A stretch of 12,439 bases of DNA from Bacteroidaceae bacterium. GTDB lineage: Bacteria > Bacteroidota > Bacteroidia > Bacteroidales > Bacteroidaceae. A model generated the notes under the pieces. That model had not been told where the DNA came from, did no database searches, and saw only the letters and a list, made by a program, of their open reading frames with translations. Shown here one piece after another: positions 1-5,672 of this stretch. The stretch lies in NCBI GenBank assembly GCA_017466965.1, contig JAFTTD010000052.1:1-12439 (forward strand), given 5' to 3'. A program made the translations under genes and the position numbers. Position 1 is the stretch's first letter; every line of letters starts with the position of its first letter.

Positions 1-1
1 A

Positions 2-184
2 ACGGAAGAGGAGAAATTATTGGAGGCAATAAAAGAAACTCCCTCAATTTCAAGAGCAGAACTTTCTAGACGATTAAAAATCAGTGAGCGTCAAGTTAGA
101 AAGATAACAGACCAATTGCGAGAAAAAGGCGTATTGATTCGTGAAGGCGGAAACTCTGGAAAATGGATTATTAATAAGATATAG
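2..184 (+). CDS. C-terminal end of a winged-helix DNA-binding protein (partial, 5' end outside window)
   Basis: An open frame runs from the window edge through 60 codons to a TAG at 182-184, so the start of the gene lies to the left. The visible part reads as a compact winged helix-turn-helix: a first helix (EKLLEAIKETP), ISRAELSRRLKIS, a recognition helix (ERQVRKITDQLREKG), then a short wing VLIREGGNSGKWIINKI. This is the usual C-terminus of Bacteroidetes AlbA_2/AAA_4 ('putative DNA-binding domain', RecG-like) ATP-binding regulators, in which the wHTH follows an N-terminal Schlafen-like domain. That upstream domain is not visible, so the family is inferred from the tail alone; another wHTH protein (MarR- or LexA-like) is possible. 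The winged-helix nature is fairly sure, the full protein is not. Confidence 0.6.
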   Translation, partial: TEEEKLLEAIKETPSISRAELSRRLKISERQVRKITDQLREKGVLIREGGNSGKWIINKI

Positions 185-193
185 TTTAAAAGG

Positions 194-230
194 TAGCCAA
201 ACTCTTTTGTTCAACCAAGAAGTTTGGTTA
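194..230 (+). terminator. Weak hairpin after the wHTH gene
   Basis: TAGCCAAACT (194-203) can pair with AGTTTGGTTA (221-230) over 10 bp including one G-T pair, with a 17-base loop, starting 10 bases after the TAG stop. It is followed by CTTTTG, a short T-rich stretch, so it could end transcription weakly. The same bases also make up a promoter-like site (206-236), so the hairpin may be coincidental or regulatory instead. Confidence 0.3.
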
Positions 231-236
231 CTTTTG
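206..236 (+). promoter_or_regulatory. Near-perfect Bacteroidetes promoter with no gene close behind
   Basis: TTTG at 206-209, a 19-base spacer, then TACTTTTG at 229-236. This matches the known Bacteroides sigma-ABfr pattern TTTG-N19-TAnnTTTG exactly. A start of transcription is expected around 241-244. The next gene begins only at 616 and has its own promoter-like site, so this one would make either a leader of about 370 bases or a separate non-coding transcript. Confidence 0.4.
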
Positions 237-424
237 TATCAGAGTGGTTTGACAATGCATAACGCAGAAAATTGGTGCAATCTCGAAGTTGCCAAATCGT
301 TACCAACAACTTTCTATCATAGCATTCGCTATTTGTGTATCAATCAGATACGGAATAATTGATTATCCGGTGCAAAGACACAACAAAGAAACGAAAGATG
401 TGCATTGAAACGGCCGATATTGTC

Positions 425-438
425 ATTATTGCAATAAT
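425..438. repeat. Perfect 14-bp AT-rich palindrome
   Basis: ATTATTGCAATAAT reads the same on both strands. It sits inside a larger imperfect inverted repeat (CATTATT at 424-430 with AATAATG at 440-446). It lies about 100 bases upstream of the putative promoter of the 616-1395 gene and could be a protein-binding site, but in AT-rich intergenic DNA such palindromes also arise by chance. Confidence 0.25.
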
Positions 439-517
439 AAATAATGCGACAGTATAGCTTCGGCATGAACTAAAACTGAATATTTAACTATATTTTTTGT
501 TCCATAGTGTGAAAGGT

Positions 518-549
518 GTTGTAATAGAGAAAGAATTTTATTACTTTTG
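518..549 (+). promoter_or_regulatory. Promoter of the acidic-tail protein gene
   Basis: TACTTTTG at 542-549 is a full match to the Bacteroidetes -7 element TAnnTTTG. A GTTG at 518-521 stands 20 bases upstream as a partial -33 element. Expected transcription start near 555, giving a leader of about 60 bases to the ATG at 616. Because of this the GTG at 547, which would lengthen the protein, falls inside the promoter and is not used. Confidence 0.5.
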
Positions 550-615
550 TGCCCGAATTTAAGAAATGGATATTTTCTTTGTAATAATATATTGTTAAAA
601 GAAAAAACGAAAGAG

Positions 616-1395
616 ATGAAATTAATGACGAAACGCATCAGCATTGATGAGCTGACTAAGGGTAACGTGTGGACCTTGACTGAGAGTGACTTGTACAGAA
701 TGATTATGGAGGCGAAGAAAAACGAGGACTATGCCGAAAATGAGGTTCGTTACATGAACATCATTCATTCAGTGTTCGAGATTCAGTATCTCAACAGAGA
801 GGACGAGGATAAGGTTGCTGTCCTTGAGGCTCAGCACTTCGAGATTTTCTCTTCTCCAAATGATGGGCCCAATAATGCCATTGCCATCAGAAAGAAGCAG
901 ATTAAGAAAATTACAGACCTCACGCTTGAAAACATCCATCATTTTGAGCCGGCTGAGATACTTGAACTTATCGCTAACAACCTCGGCACCGGATGGAAGG
1001 GCTTGTCTTTGTCAATACAGGACATTATAGAGTCGGCATTCTTCATTGACTGCAGCGTGCTTCCGGCTTATGCCATGCACCGACAGGGTGGAGTGATTGA
1101 CCGCAGAAAGGCTGACGGATATGAAGTGCTGGAGCTTGAGCGCGGTGGATGGATTGAGGCTGTGTTCATCAAGGCGAAGCCTCGCATGGAGAAAATCAGA
1201 TTTGAGAACATGGCTTCTGACAGGGCTGGATACGATGAGTCTGACGATGATGATTACTCTGATGAAGAATTGGTTGACGAGACTCCGGTTAAAGATGACG
1301 AGGATGATGAAATGAACGAGGATGCGGATGAGAACGTTCAGCCAATGGATGACATTGAGAACCTTGAGATTATTGATGAGGAAGAGGAGGAATGA
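616..1395 (+). CDS. Unrecognised 259-residue cytoplasmic protein with a highly acidic C-terminal tail
   Basis: I do not recognise the family. The ATG at 616 is chosen because the open frame upstream of it overlaps the promoter; an ATG three codons later (625, MTKRISIDEL) is equally possible. Residues 1-206 look like a globular mixed alpha/beta domain with helices rich in charged residues (about 25-75 and 100-145), a W127-containing loop (NNLGTGWKGLS) and a later stretch with GGVIDRRKADGYEVLELERGGW (split here as 158-168 and 169-179). There is no signal peptide or membrane segment. Residues 207-259 are about 58% Asp/Glu and end in five Glu. It stands alone between a promoter at 518-549 and a bidirectional terminator. 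Acidic tails often bind basic partners or ribosomal or nucleic-acid-binding proteins, but no function is claimed. Probably a conserved hypothetical of Bacteroidales. Confidence 0.85.
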   Translation: MKLMTKRISIDELTKGNVWTLTESDLYRMIMEAKKNEDYAENEVRYMNIIHSVFEIQYLNREDEDKVAVLEAQHFEIFSSPNDGPNNAIAIRKKQIKKITDLTLENIHHFEPAEILELIANNLGTGWKGLSLSIQDIIESAFFIDCSVLPAYAMHRQGGVIDRRKADGYEVLELERGGWIEAVFIKAKPRMEKIRFENMASDRAGYDESDDDDYSDEELVDETPVKDDEDDEMNEDADENVQPMDDIENLEIIDEEEEE

Positions 1396-1420
1396 TTCAG
1401 CAAATATGCCTTACTAATAA

Positions 1421-1464
1421 AAAAGACTACGCAGATAAACGGTTCGTTATCTGCGTAGTTTATT
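1421..1464. terminator. Strong bidirectional terminator between convergent genes
   Basis: ACTACGCAGATAA (1426-1438) pairs perfectly with TTATCTGCGTAGT (1447-1459) around an 8-base loop (ACGGTTCG). A-rich sequence precedes the stem and TTTATTTTTT follows it, so each strand has a U tract. It lies 25 bases after the stop of the 616-1395 gene and 40 bases before the stop of the araC-type gene on the opposite strand, and can end both transcripts. Confidence 0.88.
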
Positions 1465-1503
1465 TTTTGTGAATACTGTCGTTGGTATGACAACCTTCGG
1501 CAT

Positions 1504-1920
1504 TCAAGCCTGTTCTTCGTTGTTCTGCAGCTCTTCTTCTTTTTCCTTCATTTCCTGAGCTGCTATTGCCATCTGTGCTTTTCTTTGTATGATTCGGTAT
1601 TTTCCCGGTGTGCAATTATACTTTTTCATGAAAGCTCTGCGGAATGTGCTTGGCGAATTGAAGCCTGACATGGAGCTGATGCTTTCGAGCGACTCTTTTG
1701 TTGTTCTCAGAAGAGCTTCTGCTTCCATAATTCGTCTTTGGTTGACATAGTCAAAGAATGTCGTTCCCAACTCATTGTTTATGTAGTCAGAAATATATGT
1801 TCTGTTTGTGCCCATTTCTTTTGCAAGATCAATAATGGTCAGCTTGGTGTTCATGAAAAGTTTTTTCTTCTCGAAGACTGTACTAAATTTCTCTGCAAAT
1901 TTGTATTTCCTGTCTTTCAT
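1504..1920 (-). CDS. Stand-alone AraC-type helix-turn-helix regulator (138 residues)
   Basis: The protein is little more than the DNA-binding unit of the AraC/XylS family. It has a first helix-turn-helix around residues 27-50 (LTIIDLAKEMGTNRTYISDY) and a second around 77-100 with the family signature near 86-108 (GFNSPSTFRRAF, then YNCTPGKYR). Family members usually carry a ligand-binding, membrane or two-component sensor domain ahead of this unit; here only about 25 residues precede it. A Glu/Gln-rich, probably helical tail (about 112-138) follows. The ATG at 1918-1920 is the only sensible start. The gene is monocistronic, converging on the acidic-tail gene across a bidirectional terminator, with a 358-base AT-rich region upstream. 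Targets and signal cannot be told; it may be controlled mainly by its own abundance. Confidence 0.88.
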   Translation of the reverse strand: MKDRKYKFAEKFSTVFEKKKLFMNTKLTIIDLAKEMGTNRTYISDYINNELGTTFFDYVNQRRIMEAEALLRTTKESLESISSMSGFNSPSTFRRAFMKKYNCTPGKYRIIQRKAQMAIAAQEMKEKEEELQNNEEQA

Positions 1921-2071
1921 TTTGTGTGGTTGTTATCTAATGTGTGTTATTAATAAATCTTTTAAATTATGTGTGTTAGGCACAATTATATTAATCTCTT
2001 TATTGTATCAAATTGTTTTGTATTTAACGAGATATTGTAAAGTTTTGCTATTATCTTGTGAAATTTGTTTG

Positions 2072-2079
2072 CAAAAATA
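2072..2079 (-). promoter_or_regulatory. Possible -7 element for the AraC-type gene
   Basis: On the minus strand this reads TATTTTTG, a match to TAnnTTTG. No good TTTG lies 19-20 bases upstream, so the match may be chance in AT-rich sequence. If used, it would give the AraC-type gene a leader of roughly 145 bases. Confidence 0.25.
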
Positions 2080-2102
2080 CATTTTGTGCGAAAAAGATTC
2101 TT

Positions 2103-2126
2103 GCCAAATAGTAAAAATTATTTGGC
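2103..2126. repeat. Inverted repeat, possible operator
   Basis: GCCAAATA (2103-2110) and TATTTGGC (2119-2126) are perfect inverted copies separated by 8 bases. The dyad lies about 25 bases upstream of the putative -7 element of the AraC-type gene, a position suited to a regulator-binding site. It could instead form a weak hairpin. Confidence 0.35.
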
Positions 2127-2216
2127 GTTTTGTATAAAAGTTATCTAAAAACAATATAATTAACATTTGTTTAGAATAAAATCCCTTGATTTATGCTCTA
2201 AACGGGGGGCTTATAA

Positions 2217-2251
2217 ACAGAAATGATGTAAAAAGGATGACTAATTTCTGT
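2217..2251 (-). terminator. Weak hairpin after pgeF, possible operon end
   Basis: ACAGAAAT (2217-2224) and ATTTCTGT (2244-2251) form an 8-bp stem with a 19-base loop. On the minus strand the stem is followed by TTTATAA. It lies about 28 bases beyond the pgeF stop. The long loop and low G+C make it a poor intrinsic terminator; it is listed because nothing better follows the operon. Confidence 0.25.
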
Positions 2252-2278
2252 GCGAATAATGGTGTTTTTAGCTCTTTG

Positions 2279-3085
2279 TCATTTGTTCATCATGATTCCG
2301 GTCAGTATTCTTCCCGAATTAATCCCCAGTCTTCTTGCTGAAAAATATTGGTTGCAGTTCTTGTAAGTGCAAATTCCGGATGTCAGGATGTTGTCCTTGC
2401 TTATTCCTGACTTTATGAGCTGAATCTCGTTAGCCTTCCATAAGTCAATGTGCCACTTCGTCGCGAAGAAAGTGGCATGTGAGTTCTGTGCAGAATATTT
2501 TTTTGAAATTTCAGACATGTCGAATCCTGCTCTCTCGAATGTCTCATACACTTCGTTCCCCACTTCGAAGCAGTCTAATGATATGCCCGGACCGATGACC
2601 GCCTTGCAGTCATGCGCTTTAGTGCCGAATGATGCTGTGAGCGTGTCAATGGTCTTCTGCGCTATTCTCGCAACGGTACCGCGCCATCCGGCATGCGCAA
2701 CTGCTGCGATTTTGTTTGTTGTGTCGTATATAATAACAGGAATGCAGTCGGCTGTTGACACGCAGATGCATCCTCTTGGGATGCTTGTTATCAATGCGTC
2801 ATACCCTTCAAGGCTCTGCTCGCTGTCTGCATTTGCGCCGGAGAAGAAATCCTCGTCAATGATTTTTATTCTGTCGCTGTGAATCTGATGAGGAATTATA
2901 AGCTTGTTGTCGTCTATGCCCAGTGAGGAGCATAGCAGTTTCCTGTTCCGGACAACATGCTCGGGATTGTCGCCGCAGTATTGGTTGACGTTGAATGAAG
3001 CATAGTTGCCACAACTGTAACCGCCTTCACGTGTGGTTGTGAAAGCGGTTACTGCAGTTGCTATGTCGTAAGTGTTTAGAGTCAT
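2279..3085 (-). CDS. pgeF: Peptidoglycan editing factor / laccase-domain purine nucleoside phosphorylase (YfiH family)
   Basis: At 268 residues this is a full-length member of the PF02578 (Cu-oxidase_4/YfiH/LACC1) family. Visible landmarks are TTREGGYSCGNYASFNV (17-33), the metal-site HQIH (66-69), STADCIPVIIYD (110-121) with the conserved Cys114, AHAGWRGTV (130-138) with His131, and IGPGISLDCFEVG (164-176). His69, Cys114 and His131 correspond to the zinc/active-site residues of the family. In E. coli the homologue removes wrongly incorporated serine-containing muropeptide precursors; other homologues phosphorolyse or deaminate purine nucleosides, which would fit the neighbouring purine genes hpt and adk. 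It is the last gene of the minus-strand cluster, 35 bases after the end of obgE, so probably co-transcribed. TGA is its normal stop codon. Confidence 0.93.
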   Translation of the reverse strand: MTLNTYDIATAVTAFTTTREGGYSCGNYASFNVNQYCGDNPEHVVRNRKLLCSSLGIDDNKLIIPHQIHSDRIKIIDEDFFSGANADSEQSLEGYDALITSIPRGCICVSTADCIPVIIYDTTNKIAAVAHAGWRGTVARIAQKTIDTLTASFGTKAHDCKAVIGPGISLDCFEVGNEVYETFERAGFDMSEISKKYSAQNSHATFFATKWHIDLWKANEIQLIKSGISKDNILTSGICTYKNCNQYFSARRLGINSGRILTGIMMNK

Positions 3086-3120
3086 TTTCCTGATTCTTGC
3101 TAAACATTTGTTGATTCTGA

Positions 3121-3612
3121 TTATTCGGCTTCTTCTTCCTCGAAGTCGTCATAATCAAAGTCCTCAAGGTCTTCAATGTCATCCTCGTCAATGAACTCTA
3201 TTTCGCCGTCTTCGCCTTCTGCCGCAAGCTCAGCCTGCAGGCTGCTGAAGTTCTTCGACTGGTGGACGATGCTCTCGTTTGTGGTGATGGCGGCTATCTT
3301 GTTGCTTTCGCTGTTCATCTCTTCCCACAGCACGTCTTTAAGCTCGTTGAGTCCGAATCCTGTAACAGATGATATGAATACGATTGGCAGCCCTTCCGGC
3401 AGTGTGCTCTTCAGCATTTCAATCAGTTCGTCGTCAAGTAGGTCGCATTTGGTTATAGCCAAAACTCTTCCCTTGTCAAGAAGTTCAGGATTGAATGTAG
3501 CCAGCTCGTTGAGCAGTATCTCGTATTCTCTTTTAATGTCGTCGGTGTCGCCCGGCACCATGAACAGCAGCAGCGAGTTGCGTTCTATGTGCATGAGGAA
3601 TCTGAGTCCCAA
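3121..3612 (-). CDS. obgE: Obg GTPase, C-terminal fragment (G4-G5 and acidic tail)
   Basis: This part continues in the same frame directly after the TGA. It opens with a TTG that normally encodes Leu230 and could act as a weak restart codon (TGATTG). It carries the rest of switch II ([17 protein letters not shown]), G4 TKCD (residues 283-286 of the full protein), G5 SSVTG (310-314), and a strongly acidic tail (about 360-392, for example [18 protein letters not shown]). A short acidic C-terminal extension is normal for Bacteroidales Obg. The lack of any decay in this half argues that it is still under selection or was until very recently. Confidence 0.75.
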   Translation of the reverse strand: MGLRFLMHIERNSLLLFMVPGDTDDIKREYEILLNELATFNPELLDKGRVLAITKCDLLDDELIEMLKSTLPEGLPIVFISSVTGFGLNELKDVLWEEMNSESNKIAAITTNESIVHQSKNFSSLQAELAAEGEDGEIEFIDEDDIEDLEDFDYDDFEEEEAE

Positions 3613-4299
3613 TCACTTGCCTTGGCTTGCGCCCTCGATTATTCCCGGAATGTCTGCCATGACGAATGAGCGGTTGTCTCTGTACGAGACTATTCCGAGC
3701 GACGGCTCGAGCGTAGTGAAAGGGTAGTTGGCGATTTTCGGCTTTGCAGATGAGAGTGATGAAACAAGTGTGGATTTGCCTGCGTTAGGAAATCCCACAA
3801 GTCCGACATCGGCAAGGAGCTTCAGCTCAAGTATGACGGTAAGCTCCTGCATAGGCTCGCCCGGCTGTGCATATCTCGGAGCCTGGTTGGTAGGAGTGCA
3901 GAAGTTGAAGTTGCCGAGTCCGCCTCTGCCGCCTTTCAGAAGTATCACTTCCTGTCCGTGCTCCGTCACGTCGCATATATATTCTCCTGTTTCGGCGTTA
4001 TATACAACAGTTCCGCAAGGCACGTCAACATATTTGTCTTGTCCCTGCTTGCCTGAGCTTTTTGACTTGGAGCCGTTTCCTCCGTGTTCGGCATGAACGT
4101 GCCTGTCATAGCGCAGATGGAGCAGTGTCCAGTAGTTTCTGTTCCCTCTTAATATGACGTGGCCTCCGCGTCCGCCGTTTCCTCCGTCCGGACCTCCCTT
4201 AGGCATGTATTTGGCGCGGTGCATGTGGGCGGAGCCTCTTCCGCCCTTGCCCGATCTGCAGTAAATTTTTACGTAATCAATGAAGTTTGATTCTGCCAT
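3613..4299 (-). CDS. obgE: Obg GTPase, N-terminal fragment (Obg fold plus G1-G3)
   Basis: This frame codes for 228 residues ending at the premature TGA. Residues 1-158 are the Obg domain with its glycine-rich turns ([13 protein letters not shown] at 16-28, [14 protein letters not shown] at 35-48, [10 protein letters not shown] at 121-130). The GTPase domain begins at about 160 with the P-loop GFPNAGKST (169-177), switch I threonines at 195-196 (NYPFTTLEP) and the G3 motif DIPG (216-219). G4 and G5, needed for guanine recognition, lie beyond the stop, so this product alone should not bind GTP properly. The ATG at 4297-4299 is one base after the adk stop (TGATATG), suggesting coupled translation with adk. 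Confidence 0.88.
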   Translation of the reverse strand: MAESNFIDYVKIYCRSGKGGRGSAHMHRAKYMPKGGPDGGNGGRGGHVILRGNRNYWTLLHLRYDRHVHAEHGGNGSKSKSSGKQGQDKYVDVPCGTVVYNAETGEYICDVTEHGQEVILLKGGRGGLGNFNFCTPTNQAPRYAQPGEPMQELTVILELKLLADVGLVGFPNAGKSTLVSSLSSAKPKIANYPFTTLEPSLGIVSYRDNRSFVMADIPGIIEGASQGK

Positions 4300-4300
4300 A

Positions 4301-4876
4301 TCACTTGTTTTCAGCCTCTATAGCGGCAAAGATTTCTGCAAGCATCACTTCCTTTGAGCCTTTCCAGTTGAAAGTGTTTCTGATGCCTTCCTTCTCAAAC
4401 CATTCTGCAAGGGGTGCTGTCTGGTTGTGATACACCTCGAATCTCTTCTTTATTGTCTCTTCGTTGTCGTCAGCTCTGCCTTGTTCAATAGCGCGGTTCA
4501 GGAGGCGTGCCATCAGAGTCTCCTCGTCAACTACGAGTTCAATCATCATTCCCATTTCGTGGTTCCTCTCAGCAAGCATTTTCTTCAGCGCTTCAGCTTG
4601 CGGTATAGTGCGTGGGAATCCGTCGAAGATTACACCCTGTCCCTTTGGAAGGCTGTCGTATGTCTTAGCGAGAATGTCAATCATCAGTTCGTCTGGAATG
4701 AGCTGTCCGTTGTCAATGTAGCCTTTGGCAATGTTTCCAAGCTCTGTTCCGTTCTTCATTTCGTTTCTCAGAACGTCGCCTGTTGAAATGTGTCCCATAT
4801 TGTATTTAGCCACGATTTCGTCGCTGTAGGTGCCTTTGCCCGAACCTGGTGCACCGAAGATAATTATATTCTTCAT
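4301..4876 (-). CDS. adk: Adenylate kinase, short-LID type
   Basis: The enzyme interconverts ATP + AMP and 2 ADP in the cytoplasm. The P-loop is GAPGSGKGT (8-16), the AMP-binding region includes [10 protein letters not shown] (31-40), and DGFPRT (85-90) and [18 protein letters not shown] (133-150) are the further signatures. At 191 residues it is the short form: between the core helices there is only a brief LID loop (about 127-140), without the four-cysteine zinc LID seen in many Gram-positive enzymes. This is normal for Bacteroidetes. The stop codon TGA is one base from the obgE start, and hpt ends 84 bases upstream, so adk is very likely co-transcribed with both and coupled to obgE translation. 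Confidence 0.97.
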   Translation of the reverse strand: MKNIIIFGAPGSGKGTYSDEIVAKYNMGHISTGDVLRNEMKNGTELGNIAKGYIDNGQLIPDELMIDILAKTYDSLPKGQGVIFDGFPRTIPQAEALKKMLAERNHEMGMMIELVVDEETLMARLLNRAIEQGRADDNEETIKKRFEVYHNQTAPLAEWFEKEGIRNTFNWKGSKEVMLAEIFAAIEAENK

Positions 4877-4960
4877 GTCTTCAATGTTTTATTTTATTTG
4901 TTAATATAAAAGAAATTCATTCTATTGCGAGTTCTTGCGCCTTTTGTGATGAAAGAGCTT

Positions 4961-5503
4961 TCATTGCTCCTGTTTTTCCACAACGGTGTAGATGTCTTTC
5001 AGATTGCGTCCTAATCCGTTGTAGTCAAGTCCGTAACCAACAATGAAGTCGTTAGGTATTTCCATTGCGCAGTAGTCAATTGTGATTTGTCTTGATAATT
5101 TTTCAGGTTTGAAGAGCAGTGTAGCAATTCTCACGCTCGAAGGTTTCATCTTGTTTATTGCAGGCAGTATTTCCGACATTGTGATTCCCGTGTCGATGAT
5201 GTCCTCAATGATTACTATGTCTCTGCCTTCCAGGTTCTTGTTCACCCCTATGAGGGTTTTAACTTCGCCGGTTGTGTCGAGCCCCTGGTATGATGAAAAC
5301 TTCGCGAATATGATTTCCGGCTGGAAATCGAGCATTCTGACGAGGTCGGCAGTAAACATGAACGCCCCGTTGAGAATGGAGATGAACACAGGTGATTTGC
5401 CATTGTAGTCATGGTTCATCCGTTCAGCAATCCTGCCGATGCTTTCGCCGATTTTCTGTTCTGAAATGGAAATTTCAAAATATCTGTCGTCTATTTTTAT
5501 CAT
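4961..5503 (-). CDS. hpt: Hypoxanthine (guanine) phosphoribosyltransferase
   Basis: This purine-salvage enzyme transfers ribose 5-phosphate from PRPP to hypoxanthine or guanine to give IMP or GMP. The PRPP-binding motif VIIEDIIDTGIT is at 97-108, the loop with FISILNGAFMF at 40-50, the base-recognition lysine in LFKPEKL (130-136), and DFIVGYGLDYNGLGRNL at 152-168 is the C-terminal signature. The length of 180 residues is typical. It is the first gene of the minus-strand cluster and starts opposite nnr across a 169-base divergent intergenic region, which carries a -7-like site for each direction. It ends with TGA, as do six genes in this window. Confidence 0.95.
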   Translation of the reverse strand: MIKIDDRYFEISISEQKIGESIGRIAERMNHDYNGKSPVFISILNGAFMFTADLVRMLDFQPEIIFAKFSSYQGLDTTGEVKTLIGVNKNLEGRDIVIIEDIIDTGITMSEILPAINKMKPSSVRIATLLFKPEKLSRQITIDYCAMEIPNDFIVGYGLDYNGLGRNLKDIYTVVEKQEQ

Positions 5504-5544
5504 TGTTAGGATTGTCTGATTGTGGTCTGTTCTTAAATTTTACG

Positions 5545-5562
5545 CAAACATACACAAAAATA
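5545..5562 (-). promoter_or_regulatory. Putative promoter of the hpt-adk-obgE-pgeF operon
   Basis: On the minus strand two overlapping -7-like elements are visible: TATGTTTG (5545-5552) and TATTTTTG (5555-5562), both fitting TAnnTTTG. Neither has a clean TTTG 19-20 bases upstream. Transcription would begin around 5537-5549 and give hpt a leader of about 35-45 bases. No other promoter-like site was seen before adk, obgE or pgeF, so this one probably serves the whole cluster. Confidence 0.4.
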
Positions 5563-5659
5563 CGTTAAAAATAATATGCTGTGAATATAAATCTGCAATT
5601 TTGACGGCATAAATTGATTTTTTTGCACTTCTGTTACTTCAATAATGCAATCAATTTGT

Positions 5660-5667
5660 TAATTTTG
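5660..5667 (+). promoter_or_regulatory. -7 element of nnr, placing transcription start at or next to the ATG
   Basis: TAATTTTG matches TAnnTTTG and ends only 5 bases before the ATG at 5673. With Bacteroides spacing, transcription would start at or within a few bases of the start codon, so the mRNA may be leaderless. The upstream TTTG is not at the ideal distance, so the assignment is moderate. Confidence 0.4.
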
Positions 5668-5672
5668 CATCC

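Larger units (their letters stand above)
185..615. other. Gene-free region between the wHTH gene and the acidic-tail protein
   Basis: These 431 bases hold no convincing coding region; the small open frames here start at GTG inside the upstream gene or lack any protein-like composition. The region contains a hairpin at 194-230, a near-consensus promoter at 206-236, a perfect 14-bp AT-rich palindrome at 425-438 inside a larger imperfect stem (about 421-451), and a second promoter-like site at 518-549 just ahead of the next gene. A long leader or a small RNA starting near 240 would fit, but nothing shows it directly. Confidence 0.5.
1921..2278. other. AT-rich gene-free region upstream of the AraC-type gene
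   Basis: These 358 bases lie between the start of the AraC-type gene and the end of pgeF, both on the minus strand. No open frame here looks like a protein. The region is markedly AT-rich and contains a possible minus-strand -7 element at 2072-2079, an inverted repeat at 2103-2126, and a weak inverted repeat at 2217-2251 that could end the pgeF transcript. A run of six G at about 2204-2209 is unusual in this AT-rich setting but has no obvious role. Confidence 0.5.
3121..4299 (-). pseudogene. obgE: obgE locus interrupted by an in-frame TGA (392 codons in all)
   Basis: Reading through the TGA at 3613-3615 gives a normal-length Obg GTPase: glycine-rich Obg fold, GTPase domain and an acidic C-terminal tail, with no frameshift or lost residues. 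The codon after Lys228 in the switch II stretch (EGASQGK, then [11 protein letters not shown]) should be Gly, as in the family pattern GKGLG; GGA to TGA is one base change. Obg binds the 50S subunit and links GTP/ppGpp levels to ribosome assembly and is essential in most bacteria examined, so real loss would be surprising. It sits 1 base after adk and 35 bases before pgeF in a tight minus-strand cluster. Sequencing error, recent nonsense mutation, readthrough, or restart at the adjacent TTG are all possible. The two halves are also listed separately. Confidence 0.85.

Noticed and set aside
141..362. 73-codon open frame after the wHTH gene
   Set aside because: It begins at a GTG inside the wHTH gene in another frame, overlaps a hairpin and promoter-like site, and shows no recognisable protein features.
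360..400. Minus-strand promoter suggested by GTGTCTTTGCA-like sequence
   Set aside because: The -7 match is imperfect (TGTCTTTG) and no minus-strand gene lies in front of it within the window.
547..615. Upstream extension of the acidic-tail protein to a GTG at 547
   Set aside because: The GTG is part of the -7 promoter element TACTTTTG, so it would not be in the transcript.
1808..2137. 109-codon plus-strand open frame over the AraC-type gene start and its upstream region
   Set aside because: It is antisense to the regulator gene and codes for Phe/Leu/Ile/Cys-rich sequence typical of AT-rich non-coding DNA; no start signal or homology was recognised.
3613..3615. TGA in obgE as reassigned codon (for example Gly, as in code 25) or as selenocysteine
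   Set aside because: Six other genes in the window end at TGA, so reassignment does not hold; the family has Gly, not Cys/Sec, at this site and no clear stem-loop just after the TGA was seen.
3176..4096. Long Ser/Pro-rich plus-strand open frames opposite obgE
   Set aside because: They mirror the Gly- and Asp/Glu-rich codons of obgE on the opposite strand, a common shadow effect.
3121..4299. Programmed frameshift in obgE
   Set aside because: The two halves lie in the same reading frame; only a substitution is needed to restore the full protein.
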